47,701 nt of DNA, taken from contig NZ_JANIAA010000058.1 of NCBI RefSeq assembly GCF_024505145.1, positions 1 to 47,701 on the forward strand, written 5' to 3'. The DNA is from Streptomyces rugosispiralis. Its GTDB lineage: Bacteria > Actinomycetota > Actinomycetes > Streptomycetales > Streptomycetaceae. Numbering within the stretch: position 1 is the stretch's first letter; each line of letters begins with the position of its first letter. This document shows positions 17,383-25,202 of this stretch, in pieces. The notes beneath the pieces are model-generated. The model had not been told where the DNA came from, did not search any database, and saw nothing but the letters and a program-made list of their open reading frames with translations. Both the position numbers and the translations under genes were made by a program.

Positions 17383-18504
17383 ATGAGGAATTCATCGAAA
17401 ACCGCGGAGCCGCTCGCGGATCTCGCCATCGACTACGTCGAGTTGTATGTGGAGAACCTGGATTCGAGCGCTTTCCAGTGGGTCGACCGGTATGCGTTCG
17501 GCATCGTCGGCAGCGGCGGTTCCGCGGAACACCGCAGCCTGGCGCTGCGGCACGGGGAGATCACGCTCGTGCTCACCCAGGCGACCTCCGACCGCCACCC
17601 CGCCTCGGCGTATGTGCTCAGCCACGGCGACGGCGTGGCGGACATCGCGCTGCGCACCGCCGATGTGCGGGCGGCCTTCGCGGCGGCGGTCGCGAACGGC
17701 GCCGGTGTCCACCGGCAACCGGCCCGGCACACCGGCGACGGCCCGTCCGTCACCGCCGCGGTGCGGGGCTTCGGGGACGTGATCCACACCCTGGTCCAGC
17801 GCGTGCCGGACGCGGGCCCCGGGCTGCCCGCGGGCTTCGTGCCGACGGACGGCCAGGAGCGGCCCGACGGACCGAGTGCCGAGGCGGGCCTGGCCGAGGT
17901 GGGCCTGCTCGACATCGACCACATCGCGGTCTGTCTGGGCAGCGGCGGCCTCGGCCCGGCCGTCGCGTACTACCAGCAGGCGCTGGGCTTCCGGGACGTC
18001 TTCGCGGAGCACATCGTCGTCGGCGCCCAGGCGATGCACTCGAGGGTCGTGCAGAGCCCGTCCGGAACCGTCACCCTCACCCTCATCGAGCCCGACGACA
18101 CGGCCCTGCCGGGGCAGATCGACGAATTCCTGAAGAGCCACCAGGGCTCGGGCGTGCAGCACCTGGCCTTCTCCTCGCACGACGCCGTCGGCTCCGTGCG
18201 CGCCCTGTCCGACCGCGGCGTCACCTTCCTCAGCACGCCCGACGCGTACTACGACCTGCTGGGTGAGCGGATCGGCCTCAGCCCGCGGCGCCTGGCCGAT
18301 CTGCGCGCCACCGGAGTGCTCGCGGACGAGGACCACGACGGGCAGCTGTTCCAGATCTTCACGGCCTCCACCCACCCGCGGCACACCCTCTTCTACGAGG
18401 TCATCGAGCGGCAGGGCGCCCAGACCTTCGGCAGCGCGAACATCAAGGCGCTGTACGAGGCCGTGGAGCTGGAGAGGACCGGGCAGCGTGACTTCCGGCG
18501 CTGA
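17383..18504 (+). CDS. hmaS: 4-Hydroxymandelate synthase
   Basis: A 373-residue two-barrel vicinal-oxygen-chelate protein of the 4-hydroxyphenylpyruvate dioxygenase / hydroxymandelate synthase family. Iron ligands are visible as His in DIDHIAVCLG, His in SGVQHLAFSS and Glu in LFYEVIERQG. HmaS uses Fe(II) and O2 to turn 4-hydroxyphenylpyruvate into L-4-hydroxymandelate, the first committed step to Hpg. The fusion-free neighbourhood (prephenate dehydrogenase, hmo) makes HmaS far more likely than the catabolic dioxygenase. The hmo start overlaps its 3' end by 17 bp. Confidence 0.93.
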   Translation: MRNSSKTAEPLADLAIDYVELYVENLDSSAFQWVDRYAFGIVGSGGSAEHRSLALRHGEITLVLTQATSDRHPASAYVLSHGDGVADIALRTADVRAAFAAAVANGAGVHRQPARHTGDGPSVTAAVRGFGDVIHTLVQRVPDAGPGLPAGFVPTDGQERPDGPSAEAGLAEVGLLDIDHIAVCLGSGGLGPAVAYYQQALGFRDVFAEHIVVGAQAMHSRVVQSPSGTVTLTLIEPDDTALPGQIDEFLKSHQGSGVQHLAFSSHDAVGSVRALSDRGVTFLSTPDAYYDLLGERIGLSPRRLADLRATGVLADEDHDGQLFQIFTASTHPRHTLFYEVIERQGAQTFGSANIKALYEAVELERTGQRDFRR

Positions 18505-19615
18505 CCGCACGGTTCGCGGTGCGGCCGGGGCGGATGCCGACGCGGCGACCGGCGTCGAGTGCGTGGCCGACATCGAGCGCGCCGCCGCTGCCGTCCTGCC
18601 GCCCGACGTCCGGGACTTCGTGGCGGGCGGCAGTGGTGACGAGCTGACGCTGACCGCCAACCGCGCGGCGTTCGACCGCACCTTCCTCGTCCCCCGGGTG
18701 CTGCGGGACGTCTCGCGGTGCACGACGGACGCCACGCTGCTCGGCCGCCCGGCGGCGCTGCCGCTGGCGGTGGCCCCGGTGGCGTATCACCGGCTGGTGA
18801 GCGAGGACGGTGAACTGGCCACCGCGCGGGCGGCGAAGGCCGCGGGGGTGCCGTTCGCGGTCTCCACGCTGAGCAGTGTGCCGATCGAGGAGATCACGGC
18901 GGTCGGCGGGTCGGTCTGGTTCCAGCTGTACTGGCTGCGCGACGGCGCCCGGACGCTGGAGCTCGCCCGCCGGGCCGAGGACGCGGGCTGTGCGGCGCTC
19001 ATGCTCACCGTGGACGTGCCGTGGATGGGCCGCCGGCTGCGGGACATCCGCAATCGGTTCACGCTCCCGGCCGGGGTGCGGGCCGCCAACATCGCCGCGG
19101 GCGGGACGGCGCACATCCGGCCCGCCGGTGCCTCGGCCGTGGCCGCGCACACCAGCGAGGCGTTCTCCCCGGCGCTGACCTGGGCCACGGTGGACCGGCT
19201 GCGCGAGCGCACGCGGCTGCCGCTGGTGCTCAAGGGCGTCCTGGCGCGGGAGGACGCGCTGCGCGCGGCGGAGTCCGGCGTCGACGCGCTGGTGGTCTCC
19301 AACCACGGCGGCCGTCAACTCGACGGCGCCGTGCCGAGCCTGGACGCGCTGGCCGAGCTGGCGCCCGTGCTCGACGGCCGCTGCGAGCTGCTGCTCGACG
19401 GCGGTGTCCGCAGCGGTACGGACATTCTCAGGGCGCTGGCCCTCGGCGCGGCCGGGGTGCTGGTGGGACGGCCGGTGATGTGGGGGCTGGCCGCGGCCGG
19501 TGAGGCGGGTGTGCGGCGGGTGTTCGAGCTGCTGGCCGCCGAACTGCGGACGTCCCTGGGGCTGGCCGGCTGCGCCGATGTCACCGAGGCCCGGAGCCTG
19601 CGCACCGTACGGTGA
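18488..19615 (+). CDS. hmo: 4-Hydroxymandelate oxidase (FMN)
   Basis: A 375-residue member of the FMN-dependent alpha-hydroxyacid oxidase family. It contains LAVAPVAYHRLV, the FMN-site WFQLYWL, MLTVDVPWMGRR, LVLKGVL (Lys), the catalytic His and Arg in VVSNHGGRQLDG, and LLLDGGVRSGTDI. It oxidises 4-hydroxymandelate to 4-hydroxyphenylglyoxylate, the substrate of HpgT. GTG 18488 is inside the end of hmaS, with GGAGAGG upstream, so the two are translationally coupled. Confidence 0.93.
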   Translation: MTSGADRTVRGAAGADADAATGVECVADIERAAAAVLPPDVRDFVAGGSGDELTLTANRAAFDRTFLVPRVLRDVSRCTTDATLLGRPAALPLAVAPVAYHRLVSEDGELATARAAKAAGVPFAVSTLSSVPIEEITAVGGSVWFQLYWLRDGARTLELARRAEDAGCAALMLTVDVPWMGRRLRDIRNRFTLPAGVRAANIAAGGTAHIRPAGASAVAAHTSEAFSPALTWATVDRLRERTRLPLVLKGVLAREDALRAAESGVDALVVSNHGGRQLDGAVPSLDALAELAPVLDGRCELLLDGGVRSGTDILRALALGAAGVLVGRPVMWGLAAAGEAGVRRVFELLAAELRTSLGLAGCADVTEARSLRTVR

Positions 19616-19706
19616 GCCACGGCCGCGCCGCCGCATATGCGATCCGGCCGGGACGGGCCCTCTCGTCCTGGCCGGATCGCTGGGTCGGCAGGTGGCTTCG
19701 GCCGGA

Positions 19707-19741
19707 GCCGTCCAACCAGCGATTCCCGATGGTTGGACGGC
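19707..19741. promoter_or_regulatory. Third GTCCAA-N17-TTGGAC inverted repeat, in a convergent 3' gap
   Basis: Core GTCCAA at 19710-19715 and TTGGAC at 19733-19738, 17 bases between. Here the arms extend to 12 perfect bases (19707-19718 and 19730-19741) around an 11-base centre. It matches the two promoter-side sites but lies between the 3' ends of hmo and the StrR-type gene, where no promoter is expected. It could act as an operator, a transcription terminator hairpin, or both. Confidence 0.75.
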
Positions 19742-19790
19742 CCCGGCGGCGTGTCCGGCGGATCTTTCCCCTCCCCGCCCCTTCCCGCTA

Positions 19791-19809
19791 CCAGGGGCTC
19801 CGCCCCTGG
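19791..19809. terminator. Hairpin between convergent hmo and strR-type genes
   Basis: CCAGGGGC-TCC-GCCCCTGG, an eight-base GC stem with a three-base loop, with further short inverted pairs on both sides. The surrounding CCCGCCCCTTCCCG sequence resembles a dispersed intergenic element common in Streptomyces. It probably ends transcription from both sides; there is no clear U-tract. Confidence 0.55.
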
Positions 19810-19928
19810 ACTCCGGAAGTCCGGTGCGGAGCCCCGCCACGCGGCGGAACCGCATATCGATGCCGCCGAACGAAGCGGCGGGGAAGGGCAGTCCGCCGCA
19901 GGCGTCACGATCCCTCGGCGGACACCCC

Positions 19929-20897
19929 CTAGGCGAGCTGGAGGTCCACCCGGACCGCGATCTCGTCCCACATCCCCGCGCATTCGCGGGCGAGGCTGGC
20001 GACGATGCCGCTGCAGTGCGGCGGCACATTGGCGATGATTTCCTGCCACTCCTCGGCGCTGAGCATGTTGATGTTGAGCAGCCGGAGCAGCCTGCGGCCC
20101 GTTTCGTTGAACCGCAGGGCGGGGTCCGAGGTGAGACGGTGCACGGCCGCGAGGCGGTCGGCCATCGGCACCACCTCGGCGGTGGCCGCGCCCGCCGTGG
20201 ACCGGCTCAGCGCCTCGGTCCGCCGGTCTCCGGCCGCCTTCGCCGCGCCGCGTGACTTCGGCAAGGGGTCCTCGCCCCTGCTCATACGGTTCCTGACGTC
20301 CCGTGCGGTCTCCGGGGAGATCCCCGCGGCCCGGGCGATCTGGCGCAGTGACAGCCCCGGGTCCGCCGTGATCAGTCTGCTCGCCAGTTCCCGCCCCGCG
20401 GCGCTGTTGATGGGACGGACCCGGCCGTCCTGGCCGATCCGGCTGCCACTGGCCGCGTCCTCGGCCGAACTCCGCCGCCGGATCTCCGCGACGGTGCCCG
20501 CCGAGATCCCCGAGACCGACGCGATCATGCGGTCCGACCACTGGGGATGCGACACGATGATGCGCGCGGCCGCGGACTTCCGGTCCGCCATCGACAGCGG
20601 CAGGCCATGGGTGATGTTCGAGCCGACGGCGAGGACGAACGCGTCGGCCTTGCTGCCGTCGAAGAACGTGACCTTGATCTTCTCGTCGCCGCGGAGCTCC
20701 GCGGCCCGTAGCCGGTGGGCGCCGTCGACCACCCGCATCGTGGACCGGTGAACGATGATGGGCGGTAACGTCACTTCCGTCTCCGCCAGCGCTTGGATGT
20801 GCTCCGGGTCCTCCCCTGAACTACGCGGTGATTCCGCCGTCGAAATCGACGCGATGTCGACTTCGACGACCACTTCCTCAAGTTGCTGCTCGAACAT
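19929..20897 (-). CDS. StrR/Bbr-type pathway activator with a TTA codon
   Basis: A 322-residue ParB/StrR-like regulator. The N-terminal part has the ParB-type run VVDGAHRLRAAELRG. The middle has helix-turn-helix segments (MIASVSGISAGTVAEIRRRS and LSLRQIARAAGISPETARDV), as in StrR, Bbr and related activators of antibiotic clusters. ATG 20897 has a GGGGGG ribosome site; a longer frame to 21005 looks non-conserved. Codon 44 (20766-20768) is TTA, so expression should need bldA. Proteins of this type bind GTCCA...TGGAC repeats, and three such sites are in this cluster. It is probably the direct activator of the NRPS and Dpg/halogenase operons. Confidence 0.92.
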   Translation of the reverse strand: MFEQQLEEVVVEVDIASISTAESPRSSGEDPEHIQALAETEVTLPPIIVHRSTMRVVDGAHRLRAAELRGDEKIKVTFFDGSKADAFVLAVGSNITHGLPLSMADRKSAAARIIVSHPQWSDRMIASVSGISAGTVAEIRRRSSAEDAASGSRIGQDGRVRPINSAAGRELASRLITADPGLSLRQIARAAGISPETARDVRNRMSRGEDPLPKSRGAAKAAGDRRTEALSRSTAGAATAEVVPMADRLAAVHRLTSDPALRFNETGRRLLRLLNINMLSAEEWQEIIANVPPHCSGIVASLARECAGMWDEIAVRVDLQLA

Positions 20898-21425
20898 CGC
20901 CAACCCCCCGCTCCAAGGCGAGCTCGCCTCGAAAAGAATTTCTATCCGGGGGTGGCAGGTACGCTTTGGACACCACTTCGAAGATCGCCAATCGTGGCCG
21001 ATCAATATCGACCACCCCCCGTTACTCCACTTCGCGAAAGCGCGAAAGGCCGTTCAATCTTTCGACGCAGACTCTAACAGTGGTCAGGCGGTTTGACACC
21101 CCGTATCCGCGCGCGGCGCGCCGCGGTTACTCAACTAGAACTCATGGTTTCGGATAGGGCGATCACCAGCGGAAGACGGCGTTCTGGGCGTGCTTGCTGA
21201 TACCAGCGGGACGCGGCGTGTCACATGAGGTGAATGCGGCTCCGTTCGACCGCGTACCTGGTCCTTCGCGTTCTTTCCCGGAGCGCCGGAGTCCGCGTGA
21301 AATACTTTCACCGGGCGCGCAGGAACGCCAAATCGAGGGAATCGCGGGAATGCCGCACCGGAATCCATGCCGTCGTCCCGCCGGCGGGACAGAAAGCATT
21401 GGCTAGAGGTTCTACGGAGCGCTGT
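20898..21425. other. 528-bp gap upstream of the StrR-type gene, no gene seen
   Basis: No convincing reading frame. The part nearest the StrR-type gene is relatively AT-rich (20935-21080) and has one lone TTGGAC half-site at 20966-20971; the promoter should be here. A GC palindrome-rich patch lies near 21105-21125. The rest holds the region downstream of the LmbU-type gene. Confidence 0.5.
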
Positions 21426-22028
21426 TTACGCCCCCAGGGCAGGCGGGTCGGCGGCGGGGCCGGGAATACGCTGGACCGGGTCGTCGGCCGCTTCATCCAG
21501 CATCTGGATGATCCAATCCATAAGCCCGAGCCCGGCGGTCTCCGCCGCGCGCTCCCAGCGGATTCTGCGCTCGGCGACCACGCTCACCTGCACAACGCCC
21601 GGCTCCTGTGCGGCTTCCGGAGACTGACGCCGCATGCGTATCTGCCGGCGTAACGCATTGCGGGTCCAGCCGCCCTCCTCGGCCCGGGTCAGCCACTCCT
21701 CCTGCTCGGCCTCGGGGAGGGCCGCCACTTCCGCGTGGTGCTGGAAACTCAGCTTGCCCCGCCGCCTTCCCGGCTCGAACTTGCGTGCCACCCAGGCGTA
21801 GTTGCGGAGGGTCTGATAGTCGAGCGAGGTCTGCTTCAAGGCGCGGCGGTAGCGGTCGGGGTAGTGCTCCTGGCCGAAGATGAGCCAATCGCCCAGCCAC
21901 CACGCGGAGGAGTCCGCGATGACGTGGATCTGCTGGCCGAGGTGGCGCCACTCGGACAGCGGCAGATCGGGAGGGAGTGACAATCCCGTTCGCCGGGTGG
22001 TCGTCCGCCCGTTCGCGGGGATGGACAT
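21426..22028 (-). CDS. LmbU-type regulator with a TTA codon
   Basis: A 200-residue protein of the LmbU family of antibiotic-cluster activators. Typical runs are SLPPDLPLSEWRHLGQQIHV, SAWWLGDWLIFGQEHY, SLDYQTLRNYAWVARKFEP and LSFQHHAEVAALP. ATG 22028 has GAGGTG upstream; a longer frame to 22199 adds Arg-rich, unlikely sequence. Codon 126 (21651-21653) is TTA. LmbU activates lincomycin biosynthesis and has relatives in other clusters. Its place beside the StrR-type gene suggests a second layer of control over this NRPS cluster. Direct evidence of target sites is lacking. Confidence 0.88.
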   Translation of the reverse strand: MSIPANGRTTTRRTGLSLPPDLPLSEWRHLGQQIHVIADSSAWWLGDWLIFGQEHYPDRYRRALKQTSLDYQTLRNYAWVARKFEPGRRRGKLSFQHHAEVAALPEAEQEEWLTRAEEGGWTRNALRRQIRMRRQSPEAAQEPGVVQVSVVAERRIRWERAAETAGLGLMDWIIQMLDEAADDPVQRIPGPAADPPALGA

Positions 22029-22242
22029 CGTGCGCACCTCACCTGCCCTCGTCTTCGGCGCGCTCATCCTCCACAGCCGGGGGTTTCGGCGAGGTTTCAT
22101 CGCGCCTGGCCGGTTTCCCACGGCCGAGAAGCGTCTGCCGCGCGAGCGGCCGAGGGCGTTACGGTGCCGAAACCCACGCACCGATCTACTGGGGCGCATG
22201 CATGCGGAATCAGTCTCACCGCGAGCCGACAGAGGAGGCTAC

Positions 22243-22533
22243 ATGGACACCGCAGCCCGGCGGTGTGCCGAATGCGGCGCCGAGTTCACCTGGACCAGCA
22301 GGAACCCGACGCGCAGGTTCTGCGGCTCCAGATGCAAGACCCGGTGGTGGCGGGCCCACCGCCGCGGCGCGGCCACCGCGGACCCCGCGGACCGGACACA
22401 CCTGCGGGCACCGGCGCCGGTGCCCCCGCTCAGCACCGGCCATGAGTGCCCGAACTGCGGTCAGCACATCACCGTGCTCAATCTGATCGTCGCGGCCGAC
22501 GGCGGTCCCGGGTCCGGTACGCTCACCGGCTGA
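22243..22533 (+). CDS. Small zinc-finger protein, function unknown
   Basis: A 96-residue protein starting MDTAARRCAECGAEF, with AGAGGAGG seven bases before ATG 22243. Four N-terminal cysteines (CAEC...CGSRC) and a basic run KTRWWRAHRR form a likely zinc ribbon; a second CPNCGQH pair lies near the C-terminus. It is divergent from the LmbU-type gene and its end overlaps the next convergent gene by 11 bp. A DNA- or RNA-binding role is plausible; nothing more can be said. Confidence 0.75.
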   Translation: MDTAARRCAECGAEFTWTSRNPTRRFCGSRCKTRWWRAHRRGAATADPADRTHLRAPAPVPPLSTGHECPNCGQHITVLNLIVAADGGPGSGTLTG

Positions 22534-23566
22534 CGTCCGGCCGCAGCGCGGGCAGCACCGCGGAGCCGACGCTTTCGATCAGCTCGGTGGGCGGCTCGTA
22601 GGAACCGACGTGCTGGAGGAACACATCGGTCACCCCGTCGGCGCGCAGCGCGATGAGCCGTTCGGCGATCTCCTTGGCGGTGCCGAAGAGGCAGAACTCC
22701 TGGGCGAACCGCAGGGCCGCCGCGTCGCTCACCCAGGCCGAGCAGATCTCCACGGCCGCGTCCCAGTCCTCGGCGTGTACGAGGTCCGGATAGACCCCCT
22801 CCACCCGCGCCGGGACGTCCAGTTCGATCCCGGCCAGGGCGAGGAAGGGCGCGCCACCGTTCTGGGCGATCGACGCACAGATCGGCTTGAGCAGCCGGGC
22901 TTCTGCCGCCACGTCATCGGTCACCGCGCAGAACGCCGAGACCGTCAGCGGGATCGCCGCCGCGGTGCGGCCCGCGGCCTCGGCGCCCTCCCGCACCCGG
23001 GCGGTGGCACTGGCGAGCGTCGTCCGCGAGACACCGCTGAGCAGGATGACACCATCGGCGATCTCCCCGGCGAGCCGCAGATTCCGGGGGCCGCTGGCGG
23101 CCACGTGGATCGGTACCTCCGGATCCGGGTCCCGGAGCCGGGACCGTACGCCGTTGAACTCCCACTCCTCCCCCTGGAGCAGCGCCCGCAGCGTGGCGAT
23201 CCCGGCCCGCAGCTCGGCCCCGGTGCTGGAGCGCACGCCGATGGGGCCGACCGAGCTGTTGCCCACGCCGAGGCCGAGGGTGAACCGGCCGGGGGCCAGC
23301 TCGGCGACGCTGCGCGCGGCCGAGGCGACGACGGCCGGGTGGCGGGTGACGACGTTGGTGACCGCGCTGCCCAGGCCGATCCGTTCCGTGCCCAGCGCGG
23401 CGGCGGTCAGGGCCGTGAAGACGTCCCGCCACAGCAGCTGGGAGTCGGGGAACCACACCTGGTCGAAGCCCAGTTCCTCGGCCCGCCGGGCGGTCCCGGC
23501 CAGCCGGTCCACCCGGTCGCACGGCGGTATGCGGACGCCGACGCGTATCCCGCTCTGCTCGTTCAC
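22523..23566 (-). CDS. Luciferase-like (LLM) F420/flavin-dependent oxidoreductase
   Basis: A 347-residue TIM-barrel protein of the bacterial luciferase-like family: GVRIPPCDRVDRLAGTARRA, FDQVWFPDSQ, ERIGLGSAVTNVVTRHP, PGRFTLGLGVGNSS and PIHVAASGPRNLRLAGEIAD. F420-dependent members such as methylene-tetrahydromethanopterin-reductase-like enzymes share these. GTG 23566 has GGAGGAG upstream. It follows the MHS transporter on the same strand, 54 bp away, and may act on the transported compound. The substrate is unknown. Confidence 0.88.
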   Translation of the reverse strand: MNEQSGIRVGVRIPPCDRVDRLAGTARRAEELGFDQVWFPDSQLLWRDVFTALTAAALGTERIGLGSAVTNVVTRHPAVVASAARSVAELAPGRFTLGLGVGNSSVGPIGVRSSTGAELRAGIATLRALLQGEEWEFNGVRSRLRDPDPEVPIHVAASGPRNLRLAGEIADGVILLSGVSRTTLASATARVREGAEAAGRTAAAIPLTVSAFCAVTDDVAAEARLLKPICASIAQNGGAPFLALAGIELDVPARVEGVYPDLVHAEDWDAAVEICSAWVSDAAALRFAQEFCLFGTAKEIAERLIALRADGVTDVFLQHVGSYEPPTELIESVGSAVLPALRPDVSR

Positions 23567-23620
23567 GGTCTCCTCCTGAGAGCTTGGTGTGAGTGCTTGG
23601 TACGGCATGACGTACGGCGG

Positions 23621-24964
23621 TCAGCGCGCCCGCGCCGTATCGCCGTCGGCCACGTGCGGAGCCGGAACGCGGGGCGGCTCGGTGGTGTCGTCCGCTTCCC
23701 GGAGGAACAGGCCCGCCACCACCGAGACGGCCGACATCGCCGCCATGTACACCGCGATGCCCACCCATCCGCCGGTGGTGTGCAGCAGATAGGTGGCGAT
23801 GTCGGGAGAGAACGCGTTCCCGGCGATCAGCCCGACGGTGAAGCCGATCGACATGCCGGTGAACCTCAGCCGCGCCGGGAAGACCTGCGAGAAATACGCC
23901 GGGACCACGCCGTAGTTGGCGGAGTAGCCGATGAAGAGCAGGGTGAAGCCCAGCAGCATCAACCCGTACTGCCGCGTCTGCAGCAGCGCCAGCCAGGCGA
24001 ACGGCAGCACGATCAGCGAGGCCGCCCCGGCGATGAAGACGGTGCGGTTTCCGATCCGGTCCGCCAGCTTTCCGGCCAGCGGGACGCAGACGATGATGAC
24101 GAGGGTGGCCGGCAGCAGCACGGCGATCATGGTGTCCTTGTCCAGCCCCAGCCCGGTGCGGGCGTACTCCAGGCTGTAGACGGTCGCCAGGGTGAAGGCC
24201 ACCCCGGCACCCAGAATCCCGGCGGCCATCAGCAGCACCCGCCCGCCGCACTCGCGGAACACCTCGACCACGGGCAGCCGGTCCACCGCGTTCCGCGCCT
24301 TGACCGCCTCGAACTCGGGGCTCTCGTCCAGACCGAGCCGTACGAACAGCCCCACGCCGACGAGCACCGCGCTCAGCAGGAACGGAATCCGCCAGCCCCA
24401 TGAGTGCAACTGGTCGTCCGGAAGTTGGAGCACCCCGAGGAAGACGAGATTGGCCAGGAGCAGCCCGGCCGAGGTCCCGGTATTGATCAGTGAGCCCCGG
24501 AAGCCACGTTTCCCGCGCTCCCCGTGTTCGATGGTCATCAGGACCGCCCCGCCGTATTCGCCACCGACGGAGAACCCCTGGGCGAGCCTGGCGACGATCA
24601 GCAGGATCGGCGCCGCGATCCCCACCTGACGGTAGGTGGGCAGCAGACCCACCGCGAAGGTGGCGATGCCCATCAGCCCCAACGTGGCCACCAGCGTGGA
24701 CTTCCGGCCCACGCGGTCGCCGAAGTGGCCGAACACCACCGCGCCGATCGGCCGGGCCAGGAAGCCGATGGCGAAGGTCGACAGCGAAAGCAGCGTGCCC
24801 GTCACCGGGTCCGAGGTGGGGAAGAAGAGCTTGGCGAACACCACGGACGAGGCCAGTCCGTAGATGGAGAAGTCGTAGTACTCGACGGTGGTGCCGATCC
24901 AGCCGGCGACCAGCGCTCTGGTGCTCTGATCCCGGCCGGGTTCACGAACATCGGTTGCTGTCAT
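23621..24964 (-). CDS. MHS-family MFS proton symporter
   Basis: A 447-residue twelve-helix transporter of the metabolite:H+ symporter family: ATTVEYYDFSIYG-like GTTVEYYDFSIYGLAS, FGHFGDRVGRKSTL (the loop 2-3 motif), GFSVGGEYGGA and ESPEF. The family includes ShiA, ProP, KgtP and aromatic-acid carriers. It probably imports an organic acid used by the adjacent meta-cleavage genes. A TetR-type operator candidate lies 149 bp upstream (25113-25125). ATG 24964 begins MTATDVREPG. Confidence 0.93.
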   Translation of the reverse strand: MTATDVREPGRDQSTRALVAGWIGTTVEYYDFSIYGLASSVVFAKLFFPTSDPVTGTLLSLSTFAIGFLARPIGAVVFGHFGDRVGRKSTLVATLGLMGIATFAVGLLPTYRQVGIAAPILLIVARLAQGFSVGGEYGGAVLMTIEHGERGKRGFRGSLINTGTSAGLLLANLVFLGVLQLPDDQLHSWGWRIPFLLSAVLVGVGLFVRLGLDESPEFEAVKARNAVDRLPVVEVFRECGGRVLLMAAGILGAGVAFTLATVYSLEYARTGLGLDKDTMIAVLLPATLVIIVCVPLAGKLADRIGNRTVFIAGAASLIVLPFAWLALLQTRQYGLMLLGFTLLFIGYSANYGVVPAYFSQVFPARLRFTGMSIGFTVGLIAGNAFSPDIATYLLHTTGGWVGIAVYMAAMSAVSVVAGLFLREADDTTEPPRVPAPHVADGDTARAR

Positions 24965-25108
24965 GAGGGTCCTCTGTCCTTCAGGGGCGGTCCGTAGGGA
25001 CGGGCGGGGCTCGGGAAGGGGGCGGCGGCGCTCCCCTGACAGATGCGGCGGGGTTGAGAAACCGCAGGACGCCTAGGGCCGAAGCGAGGCCGGCTCAGCG
25101 ATCACAAG

Positions 25109-25129
25109 TGGTCGTACTATGTACCGTTC
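25109..25129. promoter_or_regulatory. Candidate TetR operator upstream of the MHS transporter
   Basis: The palindrome CGTAC-TAT-GTACC (25113-25125) reads on the minus strand GGTACATAGTACGACCA. This matches the element at the divergent hydrolase promoter (GTACAAAGTACGACCA) at all but one base of 16. It lies between the TetR gene end and the transporter start. Confidence 0.7.
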
Positions 25130-25202
25130 GATGTATGGCGTCAAGGTCGCTGACATGCCCCGGGCCGAAGGATCCGGAGCTGGGAAGGCCGGGGGGCGAG
25201 GC

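Noticed and set aside
20966..20971. Autoregulatory StrR-type site upstream of the StrR-type gene
   Set aside because: A single TTGGAC; the expected partner 17 bases away reads TATCCG.
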